From: Tetracentron sinense
Taxonomy: Eukaryota; Streptophyta; Magnoliopsida; Trochodendrales; Trochodendraceae
Length of the DNA stretch: 64,000 nt
Direction of reading: 5' to 3'
Assembly (NCBI GenBank): GCA_015143295.1
Contig: CM026574.1
Coordinates: forward strand, 10,232,938 to 10,296,937
This document shows positions 22,746 to 35,824 of this stretch, in pieces (position 1 is the first letter of the stretch; each line of letters starts with the position of its first letter). The translations under genes were made by a program, and so were the position numbers. The notes beneath the pieces were generated by a model. It did not search any database and was not told the DNA's origin. It was given only the letters and a program-made list of their open reading frames with translations.

Positions 22746-24270
22746 TGTTGTAATTTTATCTGTCTTTTATGATATCACAAATATGATTAGGTCACAACCT
22801 CGGTTAGCAATGTTAGTGTATAGTCAATGGTTAGTGAGTTAAAGAGCCTAATATTGAAAGATGAACCAAAACAAAACAGTGGGCATATCAATCGCCACAA
22901 CTGATGAGAATGGATCATAAACCATCTATATGGGATACACACTAGCAGATCAGGCTGGTGTTTATAAATTTTCTTATTTCATGGGTACAAATATCTAAAT
23001 TGACTTTAATGTTTATGTTTATTAATTCGCTTGGGGGTATTTCTCCATTTAAATTGTTCATATTAGAATGGCTTTTCAAAAACATTAGTTGCCTTGAATA
23101 TTGCAAATTGAAAATTTTATATTACTTTTGCCACAAATTTTTTTTTAACTACGCAGGTAAACTCTGACTAAATTGTCATCTATTTCATTCAAATCTATGT
23201 TTGGGTCTCTAAAAAGTCTTAGAATTTGTATCATTGTATGGACAGCTAGGAGAAATATTGGTGATTTATTATATAGAACTAGATTGCAATAAATGGAACT
23301 AATGTCACATAATCTTTGTCTTTTTCGAAAAGAAAAATAATTTCACATAGTTTCATGTTAACAAAGTTTATGATGATGTAAGCAATGCAGTTTTTGATTG
23401 CATAGTCAACATGGTTATAGATATAAGTTGCAAAGATCCAAATTTATGGAGCCCACAAGCTACCTTCCCTGACTTCATTCTTCCAAATCTTAGTCGCGCT
23501 ATAATGGAGTACATTAAGCTCCTATTCAAGTGTATAATAACAGACATTTTTTAGAGTAGTTTAATTCAAATAATAGTCTCCAACACACTATAGTCGTTTG
23601 ATCCGAAATCGGATGGCTGTATAAACGTCTATTGCCAATGTCTAAGTATCCGAGTCCAAATTTATGTCGACAATAATTAGGGAAAACTAAACTCTATTTT
23701 AGTGATGAACTGATGTCTCTCTAATCCAACATTAATGTGCTGTCTATTCAGTTTGGAACCTTAAAATTGAAATATTTATTCTAAGAAATGTAGGTTGTTC
23801 CTTTCACCCTTCTAGTGTACAAGTAGAAGTGAAATATTTAATGGAGAGGTTCAATTTTAGTCATCTCTAATGCTATTTTAGGGTTTTAAAGTCAAATGTA
23901 CAAGCAATCTGTCTCAATAACAATTACAGATTGACAATACATTTAAAACATATAACCAAATCGTGTATATATAAACGATCAATTCTAACCCCTCGAGTAG
24001 TTGCTTGGACTTACTCTTATGGCACGTTAGCAGCTACCTTAGGTTTGATTGTGTGCATGAGTTTAAAGTGTGTTACATGAAAACATTTCCATCAAAAACA
24101 AAAGACAAAAAAAATGAGGGGTTGGCAATCTGTCTGTCCCGTCAAACCCACCCATGCACAATTTTAAAGGGAAAAGCATAGCTTGACCCGTCAGTAGTGT
24201 GTGCTAGTCACCACTCCATTGATCCGGCTGGGGCAAAGCTAGGATTTTCTTGTAGTGGGGGCACTAATGA
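22746..24270. other. Non-coding spacer between AAP-upstream copies A and B
   Basis: AT-rich. No gene or clear element was recognised. Short ORFs (for example 22958-23167) show no family resemblance. Confidence 0.5.
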
Positions 24271-26260
24271 TTGATTGAAAATAGTAGTAAATATTAATAG
24301 ATTTTATGGATGAAGATTAGGTGGATACGAAATATTCTTAGTCTAGTAGTAAATATTCATCACAAAATAGAGTAGAAGGTTAAAATAGGGTACGTGACTC
24401 CAAATGGTTAGAATAAAGGATTGATGATGATGATTAATAAATTTAAGTTCAAGTATTATTACTATTAAAAGGATAATTGATTGATATATTCAATGTTATT
24501 TAAGAAATAATCTAGGGATACTCCCAAATATACTCCCTTATTTGAGTTGGCTTATTTTGACTTTACTATTATCCCATCTGCTCTAATCTTAACCGTTTAA
24601 TAATTAAGATAAACGGTTAAGATTAGAGAGTATATTTGGGAGTATCCATAGACGGACTCAATATTTAATTGTTTAAACTGCCGGCAAGGGACGAATTAGG
24701 GTGAGGCTTGCCTTTTTTAACCCATTTATAAACCGGATGAGGGTATTCTAAATGGGTTGACACTCTAACCCGACCAGGCCAACCCAATCACATCCGTATA
24801 CTCAGTTTACTAACCCAAACAATTTTGACTCAGACGATAATCCCACTTCCTGAATTAGTCCTAACCTTTGGATTAGTGGACTTCTAGGGGACCATACCGG
24901 TTTACAGACTCGGGTTGAAATTCGAAGTTTGGTGCATTGAATCAAAAGTGACAATCTGAGATTGTGGGTCCAGATATCAGGTGAGCCCATGTGCATTGAA
25001 GGTACTTACATCCATGTAACTCATTGAAAGACTAAAAACAATGTGCATGAGGGATATGTCTTGAGAGGCAGTTATGGACTTAAAAGCCCCATTTCATATA
25101 TTTTTCTTCTTATCACTGGTGTGGGATGAATCATAGCTCCTTTTAGTGGCTTCAAAAAGGGTGAGAGATAGTCATCCCACATGGCAGAGAGAGAGGATGG
25201 AATGATAAATGATAAGGGTCATCCATATATCTACCCTTATGGCACCTTAGTAAATTGGACTGTGTTTGTTTAGGTGTTACTTTACATCCTTAACCCCAAA
25301 AAAAAATCTACCCTCTAAAAAGATTAAATATTCAAACATTTCAGCTACCAAGAATAACTTTTGAGTGTTGTCGGGTCTTTTGATATTCTTCCATAAACTC
25401 ATCTCCTGACAACTAACCTAAGAGACTAATGTTTTGTTACCATTACTTGTTACAACTCCCTCAAATGGAAATTTCACTCTTTAAATTTTGACTCCGTAGT
25501 AGTTTCATTTTTATTTCGTAAAATCTTTGATAATATATTATTTATTATTTAATAGGACATAATCATGAGGTAACCCTAAATAAAGAGAAACAATACCCAT
25601 ATGATATATATGAAACGTATGGACAAGATAACCAATAAACTTGGTCTTAAAAGAAATAAGTTAAACCAACAAACAGGAGCTATGCGCGAACCTCAAGAAG
25701 GGTTGGAACCCACTGCATCCCCATAAACCAAATATTTCATACCCACTCGGTCATTTTTCACAAACCTATCACTAATTATCAACATTATCAATCAACCATA
25801 ACTTGCATTCCTTACAAGAAAATTCTAACTATACCCCTATGGGGAAACTGACAGGTTCCATCACTTGCCACCCTACAAGAAAGTCCTGGCTCTGCCCTTG
25901 TGGGGAAACAAATATGTTCCATCTCTCATTTAACACTAATTAATTTAATTTAAATGACTAATAATTGTTATTCAAGATACCCCCTCCTACTAAGAGTAAG
26001 ATCCCTTATTTTTCTCAATAATCTTTCTTTCTTCAGTCATTGGGAAATGAGAGAATTAGATACTATCTGTGCTTGTCCACCTGATTTGAGTATTTAGATT
26101 GAATGGTTAGGCTCCATGTCTGGATTTTTTTTATATAAATAGAGTATCATAATAATAATGGTAATTAAGGGAAGGAGGAAGGAACCTCATTCTTTATCAG
26201 TATGGATGGAGGGGAGGCAACACACGTGAGATGGCGATACCAAAGTGATCTTCATAAAGA
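24271..26260 (+). repeat. AAP-upstream copy B (attached to the intact gene)
   Basis: Sister of copy A up to about 25975, continuing into the AAP upstream region shared with copy C (36240-36640): CTCAATAATCTTT, GAGAGAATTAGATACT and TAGATTGAATGGT. It thus links the three units. A foldback element with GGGAGTATATTTGGGAGTA ends sits at about 24512-24655. Confidence 0.85.
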
Positions 26261-26559
26261 TAAGTTAAGATATGATATAGTTGCTTGTATACTGTCTATA
26301 TAAGGTTGAGAGATTGATCAAGGAGAGACACAGCTCCCCGTCTTTATCTCTGTTGTTCTGTTCTAATTGAACTCCTTTCGATGTCATCATTTAAGGAAGA
26401 GAGGTGGTCAATAAAGGTAAGGGGCTGAGACTGGGAAGTTTACTACTTTTCTTACTCTTTTGTTTTGGGTTTCTTTATTTATGTGTTGATTCGTCTTTCG
26501 ATCATAAATGCAAGTACATTGTTTTTCATAAGGAGGGGAGTGAGAGAGGAAAAAGATTA

Positions 26560-26827
26560 CCTTTGCGGCTGCCTGAGCTAGGCGCTCGGGCGTCCACAAA
26601 AACATTGGGCACCTCACGGTAATTTAGGGGAGAAGTCATTTCATTTTCTCCCCATGAGCTCGTCATCCACAAAACATTGGGCACTGGCGATAATTTAGGC
26701 GAGAAGTCATTTCATTTTCTCCCCATGATTTTGACTTATCCTCATTTGATATCTTTTCCCTTTAAAACGCCACATGCCTACTGGTTTGTGGATGACCGAG
26801 CGCCCTACTCGGGCAGCTGCCAGAGAT
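26560..26827. mobile_element. Core-B MITE in the AAP upstream region
   Basis: The left end GCGGCTGCCTGAGCTAGGCG and GCTCGG(G) are mirrored by CCGAGCGCCCTACTCGGGCA plus GCTGCC on the right. The interior holds two tandem units (about 78 bp) with the complement of GAGAAAATGAAATGACTTC (core B). It is absent at the matching place in the second AAP unit (about 36900-36960), so it inserted after that duplication or was lost there. It lies about 0.6 kb upstream of the AAP start codon. Confidence 0.7.
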
Positions 26828-27034
26828 GTGAGAGTGGGTGGTGAGGTTGGGAGATAGTGAGATTTTGGAGAGAGAGATAGAGAGAGTTAGTTACATGTAA
26901 CTTTTGAACAGGAGTGGTGAGTTGGTGAGAATGAGAGTGGGGAGGGGGGAGAGAGGGAGAGAGAGTTGATTTTGGACCAGGTGGGTCTTATAGAGAGATG
27001 ATTTTGGACCAGGTTGGTCTCTAGCTTTTTCTCT

Positions 27035-27044
27035 CTATATATAC
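27035..27044 (+). promoter_or_regulatory. Candidate TATA box of the AAP gene
   Basis: CTATATATAC lies about 410 bp before the ATG and is followed by a CT-rich leader (CTTTCTCTCTCTTGTCTCTA) typical of plant 5-prime untranslated regions. An alternative TATA (CTATATAAGG, 26296-26305) precedes a possible GGTAAGG splice donor near 26414, so an upstream non-coding first exon is also possible. Confidence 0.4.
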
Positions 27045-27452
27045 TCTAGGCTCTCCTCCAATGTTCACAAGAGAAGCTTTCTCTCTCTTGTCTCTACATA
27101 AGCCTTTCTTCCTTATCCTCTCCCTGTAATTTCTCTCTCTATCTCAGCTTTTGGTTGATCTGGGCATCTGGGGTAGGTGGTGGATGTAATTGGAGGCATA
27201 GCCACCTATCAAAAATTTCTTGGTTGTTTTTGGGTTTTTGTGACTCTTGGGTGGTGTGTCAGTATCAGTTGTCAGTGGCAGAGGAAGTAGAAATACTCAG
27301 AGCAGTTAGAGATTCATTCATTAAACATGAATATATATCATCCTCTCCAATATTTATTTACAGTGCACAATCTTCAACATCATTTGACAAGCCATTAGAC
27401 CTCTGTTTCTTCTCACAAAAGCTCCTCTTTGTTGGTCTCTTTCAAACAAAAG

Positions 27453-30400
27453 ATGGGTGAGAACACACTCACCAAGAACCACCACCACCATCATCACCTT
27501 GATCTCTCCATAGATGAGCTTCCACAAAGTAGCTCCAAATGCTTTGATGATGATGGTCGTCTCAAAAGAACAGGTATTTTGGTTTGTAATTGTTCTCTTT
27601 TGGATTTTGATTCTCTGATAGTGTTTCTTCAGTTTGATTAATCTTAAAAAAAAAAAAAAAAATTCAGGGAATGTTTGGACTGCAAGTGCCCACATAATAA
27701 CAGCTGTGATTGGATCTGGGGTACTGTCCTTGGCATGGGCTATAGCTCAACTGGGCTGGATTGCTGGTCCAACCGTGATGTTCTTGTTCTCCTTTGTGAT
27801 TTACTATACTTCGGCTCTCCTTGCTGACTGTTACCGGTCCGGCGACCCTGTCTCCGGCAAGAGAAACTATACTTACATGGACGCTGTTCGATCCAACCTT
27901 GGTAAATCTCACAGTTCTAAGTTTTACAATCAAAATTAACAAATGGGTTCTTTTCAAAAGTTCTAAAAGTTTAATCTTTCTTAGGTGGGGATAAGGTCAA
28001 GGTATGTGGGATTATTCAGTACTTGAACCTCTTTGGAGTCGCTATCGGATACACAATTGCAGCATCTATAAGCATGATGTGAGTTGAAAATTTGAACCCA
28101 AATAATGATTTTTGATCCTTGATTTCTTGTTTCAATTTAGTTTTTCTGATTCTGGATTAATGGGTATGAATCAATAGGGCGATCGAGAGGTCTAACTGTT
28201 TCCATGAGAGCGACGAGAAGAATCCGTGTCACGTATCGAGCAATCCATACATGATCATGTTTGGTGTAGCTGAAATTGTGTTTTCTCAAATCCCGGACTT
28301 CGATCAGATATGGTGGCTCTCCATTGTTGCAGCAGTGATGTCCTTTACTTACTCTACAATTGGTCTGAGTCTTGGAATAGCGAAAGTTGCAGGTCTGAAT
28401 TGCTTTCGTCATTGGCTTTGTTTTTGTATTTTTGAACTAGGGGATTGAATTCTGTTGAATCTGACTAAAGCCTCATGTTTCTGGATGATCAGAGACAGGG
28501 AATTTCATGGGTAGCTTTACTGGAATAAGCATAGGCACTGTCACTCAGACTCAAAAGATATGGAGGAGTTTTCAAGCACTAGGCGACATCGCATTTGCCT
28601 ACTCTTACTCAATCATCCTCATTGAAATTCAGGTGCATTTCTTGCTTGCTAAACCCATTAACAAAAGTTTATAAAATGAATAGTAATTTATAAAGAAAAT
28701 GATTCTGAGACCGCCCGGTCATAGGGCAACCCAAGGGGCCGAGACCAGACACGGGGATGCGGGATTCTAGGGCATCAAATTCTTTGAGGAGCCCTTCCTG
28801 CTGCTTGTTGATCCCATAAAACCCGATTCTGGTTATTTTTTAACTGAATTAAGCACAAATCCTCTAATCGGTATGTAATACTAAAATTGGTATTAGGCCC
28901 CACACGCCCAATTCTATTTTAACACCTCAACACATGCACACAGACCATAGTTTTCCCAAAAGTCCGATAACGCATCTCCGGGTTTTTTTTTTAGAACTTT
29001 TTTTTTTTTTTTTAAGAAGAGTGATATTTTAATTATGACATTCTCTATGATAACCAAACCCCACGAGCCCCGTTACGCCCTTAAGGTTGCCACTCCTTTA
29101 ATTCACCTCTTATCCTTTAAAAAAAAATTAATCTTAAGAGTTAGTGAATTTTAATTAGGGCTAAAATTCACTAACTCTTAGGATAAACAAAAATTTAATA
29201 TTTTTTCGCTAAATATTAAGAGTAAGAGTTGAATGCTAAGAGTTAGTGAATGTTAACCATGGTTAATAGGGGTTAAAAGGAACACATGTTGACCTATTGG
29301 TGCAATTGAACTCTCATTGGGTTCAATCGCGATTGGCTGTGATTCGATGTCAAAGAAAAATATTAAAGTAATGATATACCCTTGTTTGAATTGGGAATAA
29401 AAATGTAAAAGAAGTTTGGACATTAAATGCAATATTTGAGGTCTCAAAATAGAATTGGGCATGTGGGACCCTAATACCAATTCTGGTATCAGGGGCCGAC
29501 TACAGGAATTGTGTTCCTGCTACTTGTTGATCCTGTAAAACTTGATTGAGGTTATTTTAACTGAATTAATTAAATTAGTTAAAAATAACTTGAATTACAT
29601 TATTTTGCTTGAATCAAGTTACTTGCGTGTGTAAACAACATAAATTAATTGATTCAAGTTAAATAACCTGAATCATGTTATTTTAATAAATTAAAATAAT
29701 ATGATTCAAGTTATTTTAACTAATTTAATTTATTTTAATAAATTAAATAACCCAAATTGCCTTATTTTACCCGAAGACGAAAAAACCCACTGAATGAATA
29801 AGTAGATGAGAGTCAAATTTTTACCCAAAAGTACCGTCAAAACATGAACGGTCTCAGGTTGCCGTATTCTAATTAAAATGAAAACGATTGAAAAAGATAG
29901 ATATGAGTTAATATATGATCTAAGGTTGAAAATATCATTAAAATTTTCTTCAAAAGGAAGGTCTCTGGATCACATAATAAAAATAAGAAGTTGAATTCAT
30001 TACAGGACTTAATATATCTTTTTTACCGACATGTTCTAGCTTCCAAAGTGTTGCGCGTCTACCGATTTTCACCATGGTGGGTTGCTCTACATCATAATAG
30101 CTCATCCATATCCAATTGTTAAAATTAAAGGAGTCGATTCAATTGAATATTTTTTTAGGAACCATTGGAATCAGTAAATAAAAACTTATTCAAATTACTA
30201 TTTGAACAATTGGCTTAATCAATATTATGCTTCACAGGATACAATTAAATCACCACCATCCGAAGGGAAGACAATGAAGAAGGCTACCTTAGTGAGTGTT
30301 GCAGTGACAACGGCTTTCTATATGCTCTGCGGCTGCATGGGCTACGCCGCCTTTGGCGATCTAGCACCCGGAAACCTCCTAACTGGTTTCGGCTTCTATA

Positions 30401-30891
30401 AACCATTTTGGCTGCTGGATATCGCTAATGCTGCCATAGTAATCCACCTAGTCGGAGCTTACCAAGTCTACTGCCAACCCCTGTTCGCCTTCATGGAGAA
30501 ATGGGCATTGCAAAGATGGCCAAAGAGCCAATTTATCCACAAAGAAATCAAAGTACCAATCCCGGGTTTCCATCCCTTCAATCTCAACCTCTTTCGCTTG
30601 GTATGGCGATCGGCATTCGTGGTCTTGACAACCATCATATCTATGCTCCTCCCATTCTTCAACGACGTAGTTGGGCTGCTCGGTGCATTCGGGTTTTGGC
30701 CACTCACTGTATATTTCCCGGTTGAGATGTACATTGCCCAAAAGAAGATACCCAAGTGGAGCACAAGATGGGTTTGCCTCCAAATCCTCAGTGTAGGTTG
30801 TCTCATCATCTCACTAGCTGCTGCAACTGGATCAGTTGCGGGTATCGTCCTCGATCTGAAGGCTTACAAGCCCTTCAAGACCACCTACTAA
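27453..30891 (+). CDS. Amino acid permease, AAP family (six exons, 485 aa)
   Basis: Model: join(27453..27573, 27668..27901, 27985..28078, 28178..28392, 28493..28632, 30238..30891). All junctions are GT-AG, phases agree, and the total is 1,458 nt. AAPs are plasma-membrane proton/amino-acid symporters of the AAAP superfamily with 10-11 membrane spans and about 480 aa, used in phloem loading, root uptake and seed supply. The protein shows family hallmarks in order: DDDGRLKRTGNVWTASAHII (start of span 1), VIGSGVLSLAWAIAQLGW, SGKRNYTYMDAVRSNLGG, IGYTIAASISMMAI, IPDFDQIWWLSIVAAVMSF, YSYSIILIEIQDTIKSPPSE, YMLCGCMGYAAFGD, GAYQVYCQPLFAFMEKW, PFFNDVVGLLGAFGFWPLTV, YFPVEMYIAQKKIP and a C-terminal LKAYKPFKTTY. 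It is closest in feel to the AAP2/3/4/6 group. The N-terminus has six histidines (residues 10-15). Intron 5 (1.6 kb) carries a foldback insertion. All exons look intact, so this is the cluster's only functional AAP. Confidence 0.95.
28884..29482. mobile_element. Foldback element in AAP intron 5
   Basis: AAATTGGTATTAGGCCCCAC and CCCAATTCTATTTTA on the left are mirrored by TAGAATTGGGCATGTGGGA and CCTAATACCAATT on the right (about 37-bp ends). The interior contains core A (GTTAACCATGGTTAATAGGG) and a second small palindrome (AACTCTTAG.. twice). The corresponding intron of the broken AAP copy lacks it. Confidence 0.7.
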
Positions 30892-31573
30892 TTCATTAGT
30901 ATCTCTTCATTATTGCCATTAATGAAGAGTTCTAAGAGAAGGCAAGAACATAAGAGTTCAATTCCTGTCCATACCCATGTTCAAATTCATAAAGCTTTAA
31001 GGAAGGGTTCTCTTGCTGTTGCTTGTAGTTCATGTTGGTTTTACAGTTCTTGTTCAAATCCTAAATTGAGTCATGCAAGGGGGACCCATCTAATGTATGT
31101 GGATTTCAAATATGAGTCTCATCCCACCTACCTCCCTCTCTCTCTCTCTTTCTCAATCAAAATAATAAAAATCTAAACAAAAGCCTTTGAAAACTTTTTA
31201 CTTGTCAAGACCTGTTACGACTTGTTTTTTATTCAATAAATGGCTCAATGCATCTTTGATCTTAAAGATGAAAACCATCATAAGATTCATAGAAAAAATA
31301 ATGCAATAAAAGAAAATCATTTTGTTTTTCAGTGAAATGTTATCATGTAAACTCTAAACTCAAACACACATCGAGACAGACACTCCAAAAGGGTTGCTTG
31401 GACTAGTTTCTTATAAAAGAAAATCAATACACATTAAATTTATTTATGTACTTTGATAAGATGCCTACTTTACTCACTATTTCTTGTAATAAAAAAGGTG
31501 GGGTTACAATTTTCTATCACTTTTATGTTTTCTCTCAACCACAAACCAGTTGCTAAAATACAATTATATATCA

Positions 31574-31850
31574 CAAGCGGGTGGCACGTGTGATGCACGT
31601 GAGAGCGAAGGGAAGGAGTTAACCATAGATAATAGGAATTAAAAGGAACACGTGTTAACCCGCGGGTGTGATTGAACTCTCCCCGAGTTCAATCGCGATT
31701 GACTGTGATTCTATTCTTTAAATAAATAGATAAAAGTGGTTTGGGAATTAAAGTAAAACATTAAATTAAAGTTTTGTTTTATATAAAGATAATTTAGGGA
31801 TTTCAGAAAATTCAGGCTACGCCTGCCTCTCTCAATATAATAGTAAAGTA
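31574..31850 (-). mobile_element. Degenerate Helitron copy
   Basis: Complement of the 9351-9621 element: GAGAGAGGC at the 5-prime side, CTCCCCGAGTTCAATCGCGA inside, core A, and a CACGTGCATCACACGTGCCA hairpin before a diverged 3-prime terminus (CTTG then T). It lies about 680 bp beyond the AAP stop codon. Confidence 0.65.
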
Positions 31851-34800
31851 TAAAAATACGGAGCTGAGTCTAGTGTATAGTCTAAGCTGACCATCAACCA
31901 GAATACAAGGAATAAACATAACACGATCTGGTTATTTGTGGAGAGTACGGTCGATTCGATCGCAACCGTTCAAAACGACAGATTCTAATTGAATGAATAA
32001 AAAAAATCAGTCAGATATAGTGCCTTCATTACCACCACCCAAAGTTCTTTCAACTTATCACCACTAGCAAAAGAAAGTATCGAACAAACGGGAAAATCCC
32101 GACCATTCGATTGACAACGTATGAAAGATCGGATCATGGGGGAGAATTATCGGCCTAAGGCTGATCCATTGATCAGATAATTAGGGGGTAGGTTAGGACT
32201 ACACCATACAAAAGAGGTGAGTTTTGGGAGAATCTACGACATGGGCCATTGTTAGAAGGCATGAAAGGACTGGTTTTGGCATCTATTGACCATTCATCAA
32301 ATCAATGGCCCACTAATTAGACTTGGGCGGTGGAGAAGCACATAGAATGATTTGAGTTGATTTTGTTTGATTTGATTTTTTTTTTACACATACAATGATA
32401 CAAGGAAGCGGAGGTGATGAGTTCGATTCCCTTCCCCCCTGTTGGCCACCCCTAGGGATTTATCCCTGATTATCTGGTGCGTGTGATTGGAGGGTTTGGG
32501 GGATTAGTTAGGTGCTCTAAGAGGCCCGGACACCCTCGTCACCAAAACATATATATATATATATATTACAAACTTGAAAATTTGAACCTAACCAAAAATG
32601 TGGGTGGTGGATAGATGATGGATTTTGGCTGGATTTCAATATTCTTGGAGGTATATGTACTGTGGTGATGGTATATGGAGCATGGGATGTCCGAATCCAA
32701 AGTGGTGGTGGTGGTGGGGTGTTAGAGCTTTTTAGGTCTCTGAGGGATTGGTGGGGGAGCAGTCGCTGTCCATGGTGAGCGGCGCGCAGGCGATTAGTCA
32801 CCATCCTGGGATGCCACGAAACGTTCCAAGTTTTTTTTTGTCTTGACTTAGTCCGTGACCATGAATGGCTAGGTGACTTGGTCGTGAACCACCTCCTCCC
32901 CCTCGACTGTCCCACCCCAAACATGGCCTATGAGAAAAATAGATGCTAGAGGAACCTGGGACACATATGCGGTCCCAGTTTTACAATCATAATGATGTGT
33001 AGTGCCATGACCGTGATGATGGGCGCAGTAGCCCGGACATGAATGTCCATGTTGTGCTTAGGTGATGCGCGATGCACTTTGCAAGCGTTGGTGTAGAATT
33101 GTGCAAGGTTGGTGTCTTAGTATTGGGTCACTTGCTTAATATTTGAATGCTACGTGGAGTTTGAAGAGATACGGAGATGTCTTGATGTTAAGTATAACGT
33201 ACCATGATTTGGGCGAGGTGCCATGATGATTGGTGGGGTGCAAGTCAGACCATGCATTTGTGGCGAGACCGATACCTTTATTTCAAAAAGAAAGTCGGTA
33301 TGAGTTGAGTAGTGCAGACGATTCACAGAGATTCAATGTGAGCAAGTGTGTATGGACATAGATGATTTTTCTTTTTGAAAAGGGGAAAAAGACTTAGCAT
33401 CCACCTTGATGAGAATGGTTATACTCTACCTCCCCTTATGGCACATGTTAGGCTACTTAGTGAGCAGCCCTAAATGAGTTAAAGGCGGACTTTAGGATCT
33501 TGAAAGGGGTCTTAAGGTCACCCTTAAGCATGTGTAAGCGTCATGGTCAATTAATTAGGAGGGATGAGTTACCTTGAGATACTCGGACAGGGACTGAGGA
33601 TCACATTAATGTATGCTAGGTGGATGAGGCATTGATGCTCCTAAGCCACTTGTGATGCATCAGAAAAATTACCGATGGTTGTGCTCGAAAGTATTGGACT
33701 GTCTTAGATGTTTGGCTTGATCGGAGAAGTACCTTAGTAGCATGCAAGATGTGTGGAATGGAACCTTAGTGATGTGGGAATCCTACGAGTTTGAAAAGTA
33801 CTGGGCACGTCGAGGAAAAAAAGTTGTTCCACATTAAAGAAAATTTGACTGTGATAGTTGAGATCAAATAAAGCAGGAATGCTCGTGAGAGCCTGAAGCT
33901 ACAACTTTCGATAAGTAATTAGATCAAATGCACAAGGTGCTTCTACTATGGTTTCAAGTAGTGACAGTGCTACTGGCTACAATTGTTTTTTGCTTTTATT
34001 GAGTAGGTTTGTTATTGTCCAAAATCGAGACAAAGTTCACAACATTTGTATGTCTCTAATGCAATTGTGCGTTGAAGCAAAGCTACTAGTGGAATAGGAG
34101 CCAATGGAAAAAACAGATTCAATACGCTTTCAGTAAAAGTCTTGGTAGCTCATGGTTAAAGCACAATAGAGCATGTCAGTAAGTGATGCTGAGTGGTGAA
34201 ATATGCCACTTTAGTTATAAGGGCTACCATGTTCTCTCTTGGGTGGGAAGTCGAGACAACAATCCAAACATAAATTAGGCATACACATGGCACAAAGGGA
34301 AGACCTTCAATGTTTAAGGCACAATAATAAAATTCAAGATCAAATGTGTAGACTTAGGGTGAAGACAAATTTTAGACTTAAGGTGCACAGTAAAGTCATA
34401 GCACAATGGTGTTAGTTCAAGATAAAGACTCTAAGGTATCAAGGGTGCACTGTGGAGTCATAGTAAAATGGTGCAAAGATGAGATGAAGTCTTCACTAAT
34501 TGAAGACACCGGACGTTGAATTTCAAGAGTACTAATACAAACGACATTGGCAAGGTGTCAAAGACTTTAGTAATTAGATACTCGAGTTAAGTGATCATGA
34601 AGCTCAATTGCAAGATGATGCAATGGAGTGGATGATAGACTGAAACACCTCATTTTTGCACCCCCTACTTCTCTCCTATTTTCTTCAAAGCACTAGGGAA
34701 CCTTAGACTAATCCAATCCAAGCCTCAAAACTCAAGTAAAATAGCCCAATTCAGTCAAAGATCAACCATCTCGCTCGAGTCAACCTATTCTCGCTCGAGC

Positions 34801-34922
34801 CAGATCAGTTTCGCTCAAGCGAATGTGCTCGTCACCTCAGTCATGGTTAGTTTAGATATGTCAGTTATTCCTTAGGCAAACCAGGCCCCATTTTGGAACC
34901 AGCATCTTGCAATCTTGATTTT
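31851..34922. other. 3-kb non-coding stretch, probably old retroelement sequence
   Basis: No gene was recognised. The minus-strand ORF at 32517-32924 is low complexity (proline and histidine runs) with no family. About 32930-34640 has few stops in places but no domain. TGAAACACCTCATTTTTGCA at 34640, and repeated CGCTCGAG words at about 34775-34820, resemble LTR sequence, so an old LTR-element remnant is possible. A B-box-like GAGTTCGATTCCC lies near 32420. Confidence 0.3.
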
Positions 34923-35790
34923 TTTTTGTAGTGTAGAAGGCATCATTTATCTACACTTAGTAATTGACTTGGACTTCTGCTTGCCATGTGAGGGTATTTA
35001 TCCTCTCCAAGACTTGATTAGAGACCACTCTCGTCAGAGGGGCACACCTTTACACTGATCTCCACGCAGATATTGCTTTTTGTAAGAGAATAACAAGCAC
35101 CCTATACTATAATAAGTTTTACAGAATAAGAAATGGGAACAATTCGATGGTTAGGATCATCCGATCAAGCTATAATTTCGGATGATGGGCTATCAATCAT
35201 AAGCGTGGAGGCATTGTATGTTAGTCCCACCACCTAGTGAGATAATTAAAGCTCAAAGCTCACTTGTTAATGGTAGTTTCTTCAGTTAATTTCTATACTG
35301 AGGGCTAGAAAATGTTCCTTCCAGCTAGCACTCAAGATTACCTTAAAATCATCTCCTTAACCTCTACAGCTTTTTTGGACTAAAAAACGCAATCTCATAA
35401 ACTGGATTCACTTTTGATAAAAGATGGTCGAACACTAGAGAGCCTTTTTTTTTTTTATTATTGTAACACAGTTAGGCCGCAACCACAGTTTTTACTATTA
35501 GTATTTGTACATTTGTTAGAAGTTAGAAGCCTACAATTGAAGCTGGGCCAAAGGGTGGGTTCTTCAAACGCCACAAGTTAGGGAATCGCTCACAAACCAC
35601 CCAAACCGGGGATACGCATACTGCCAGTCTGCCACCAATACCAATGGGCTACCAATCTTGTAAAATGATCGACGTTGCTGGTTCAACCACGTATATCATC
35701 CATGCAACCAACGGGCTAACGGCAGAGCCAAGAGGCCGGGTCAAGGGGGCCGTAGCTCCAATCCCCAAGCTAACCATTGACTACTAACCG
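34923..35790. repeat. Duplicated segment E, copy 1, carrying a minus-strand SINE
   Basis: Matches 43989-44510 in order: a T-run, ATTTATCTACACTT, GGGGCACACCTT, TTTGTAAGAGAATAACAAGC, GGTTAGGATCATCCGATCAA, and CCACGTATATCATCCATGCA. The first 160 bp reads on the minus strand as a tRNA-derived SINE (see copy 2). Confidence 0.75.
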
Positions 35791-35824
35791 TGGGTAAATG
35801 ATATCCAAAAAAAAAAACTATTGA

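Noticed and set aside
32517-32924. 135-codon minus-strand ORF as a gene
   Set aside because: Low-complexity composition (proline and histidine runs, YIYIYI from an AT microsatellite), no domain and no exon signals.
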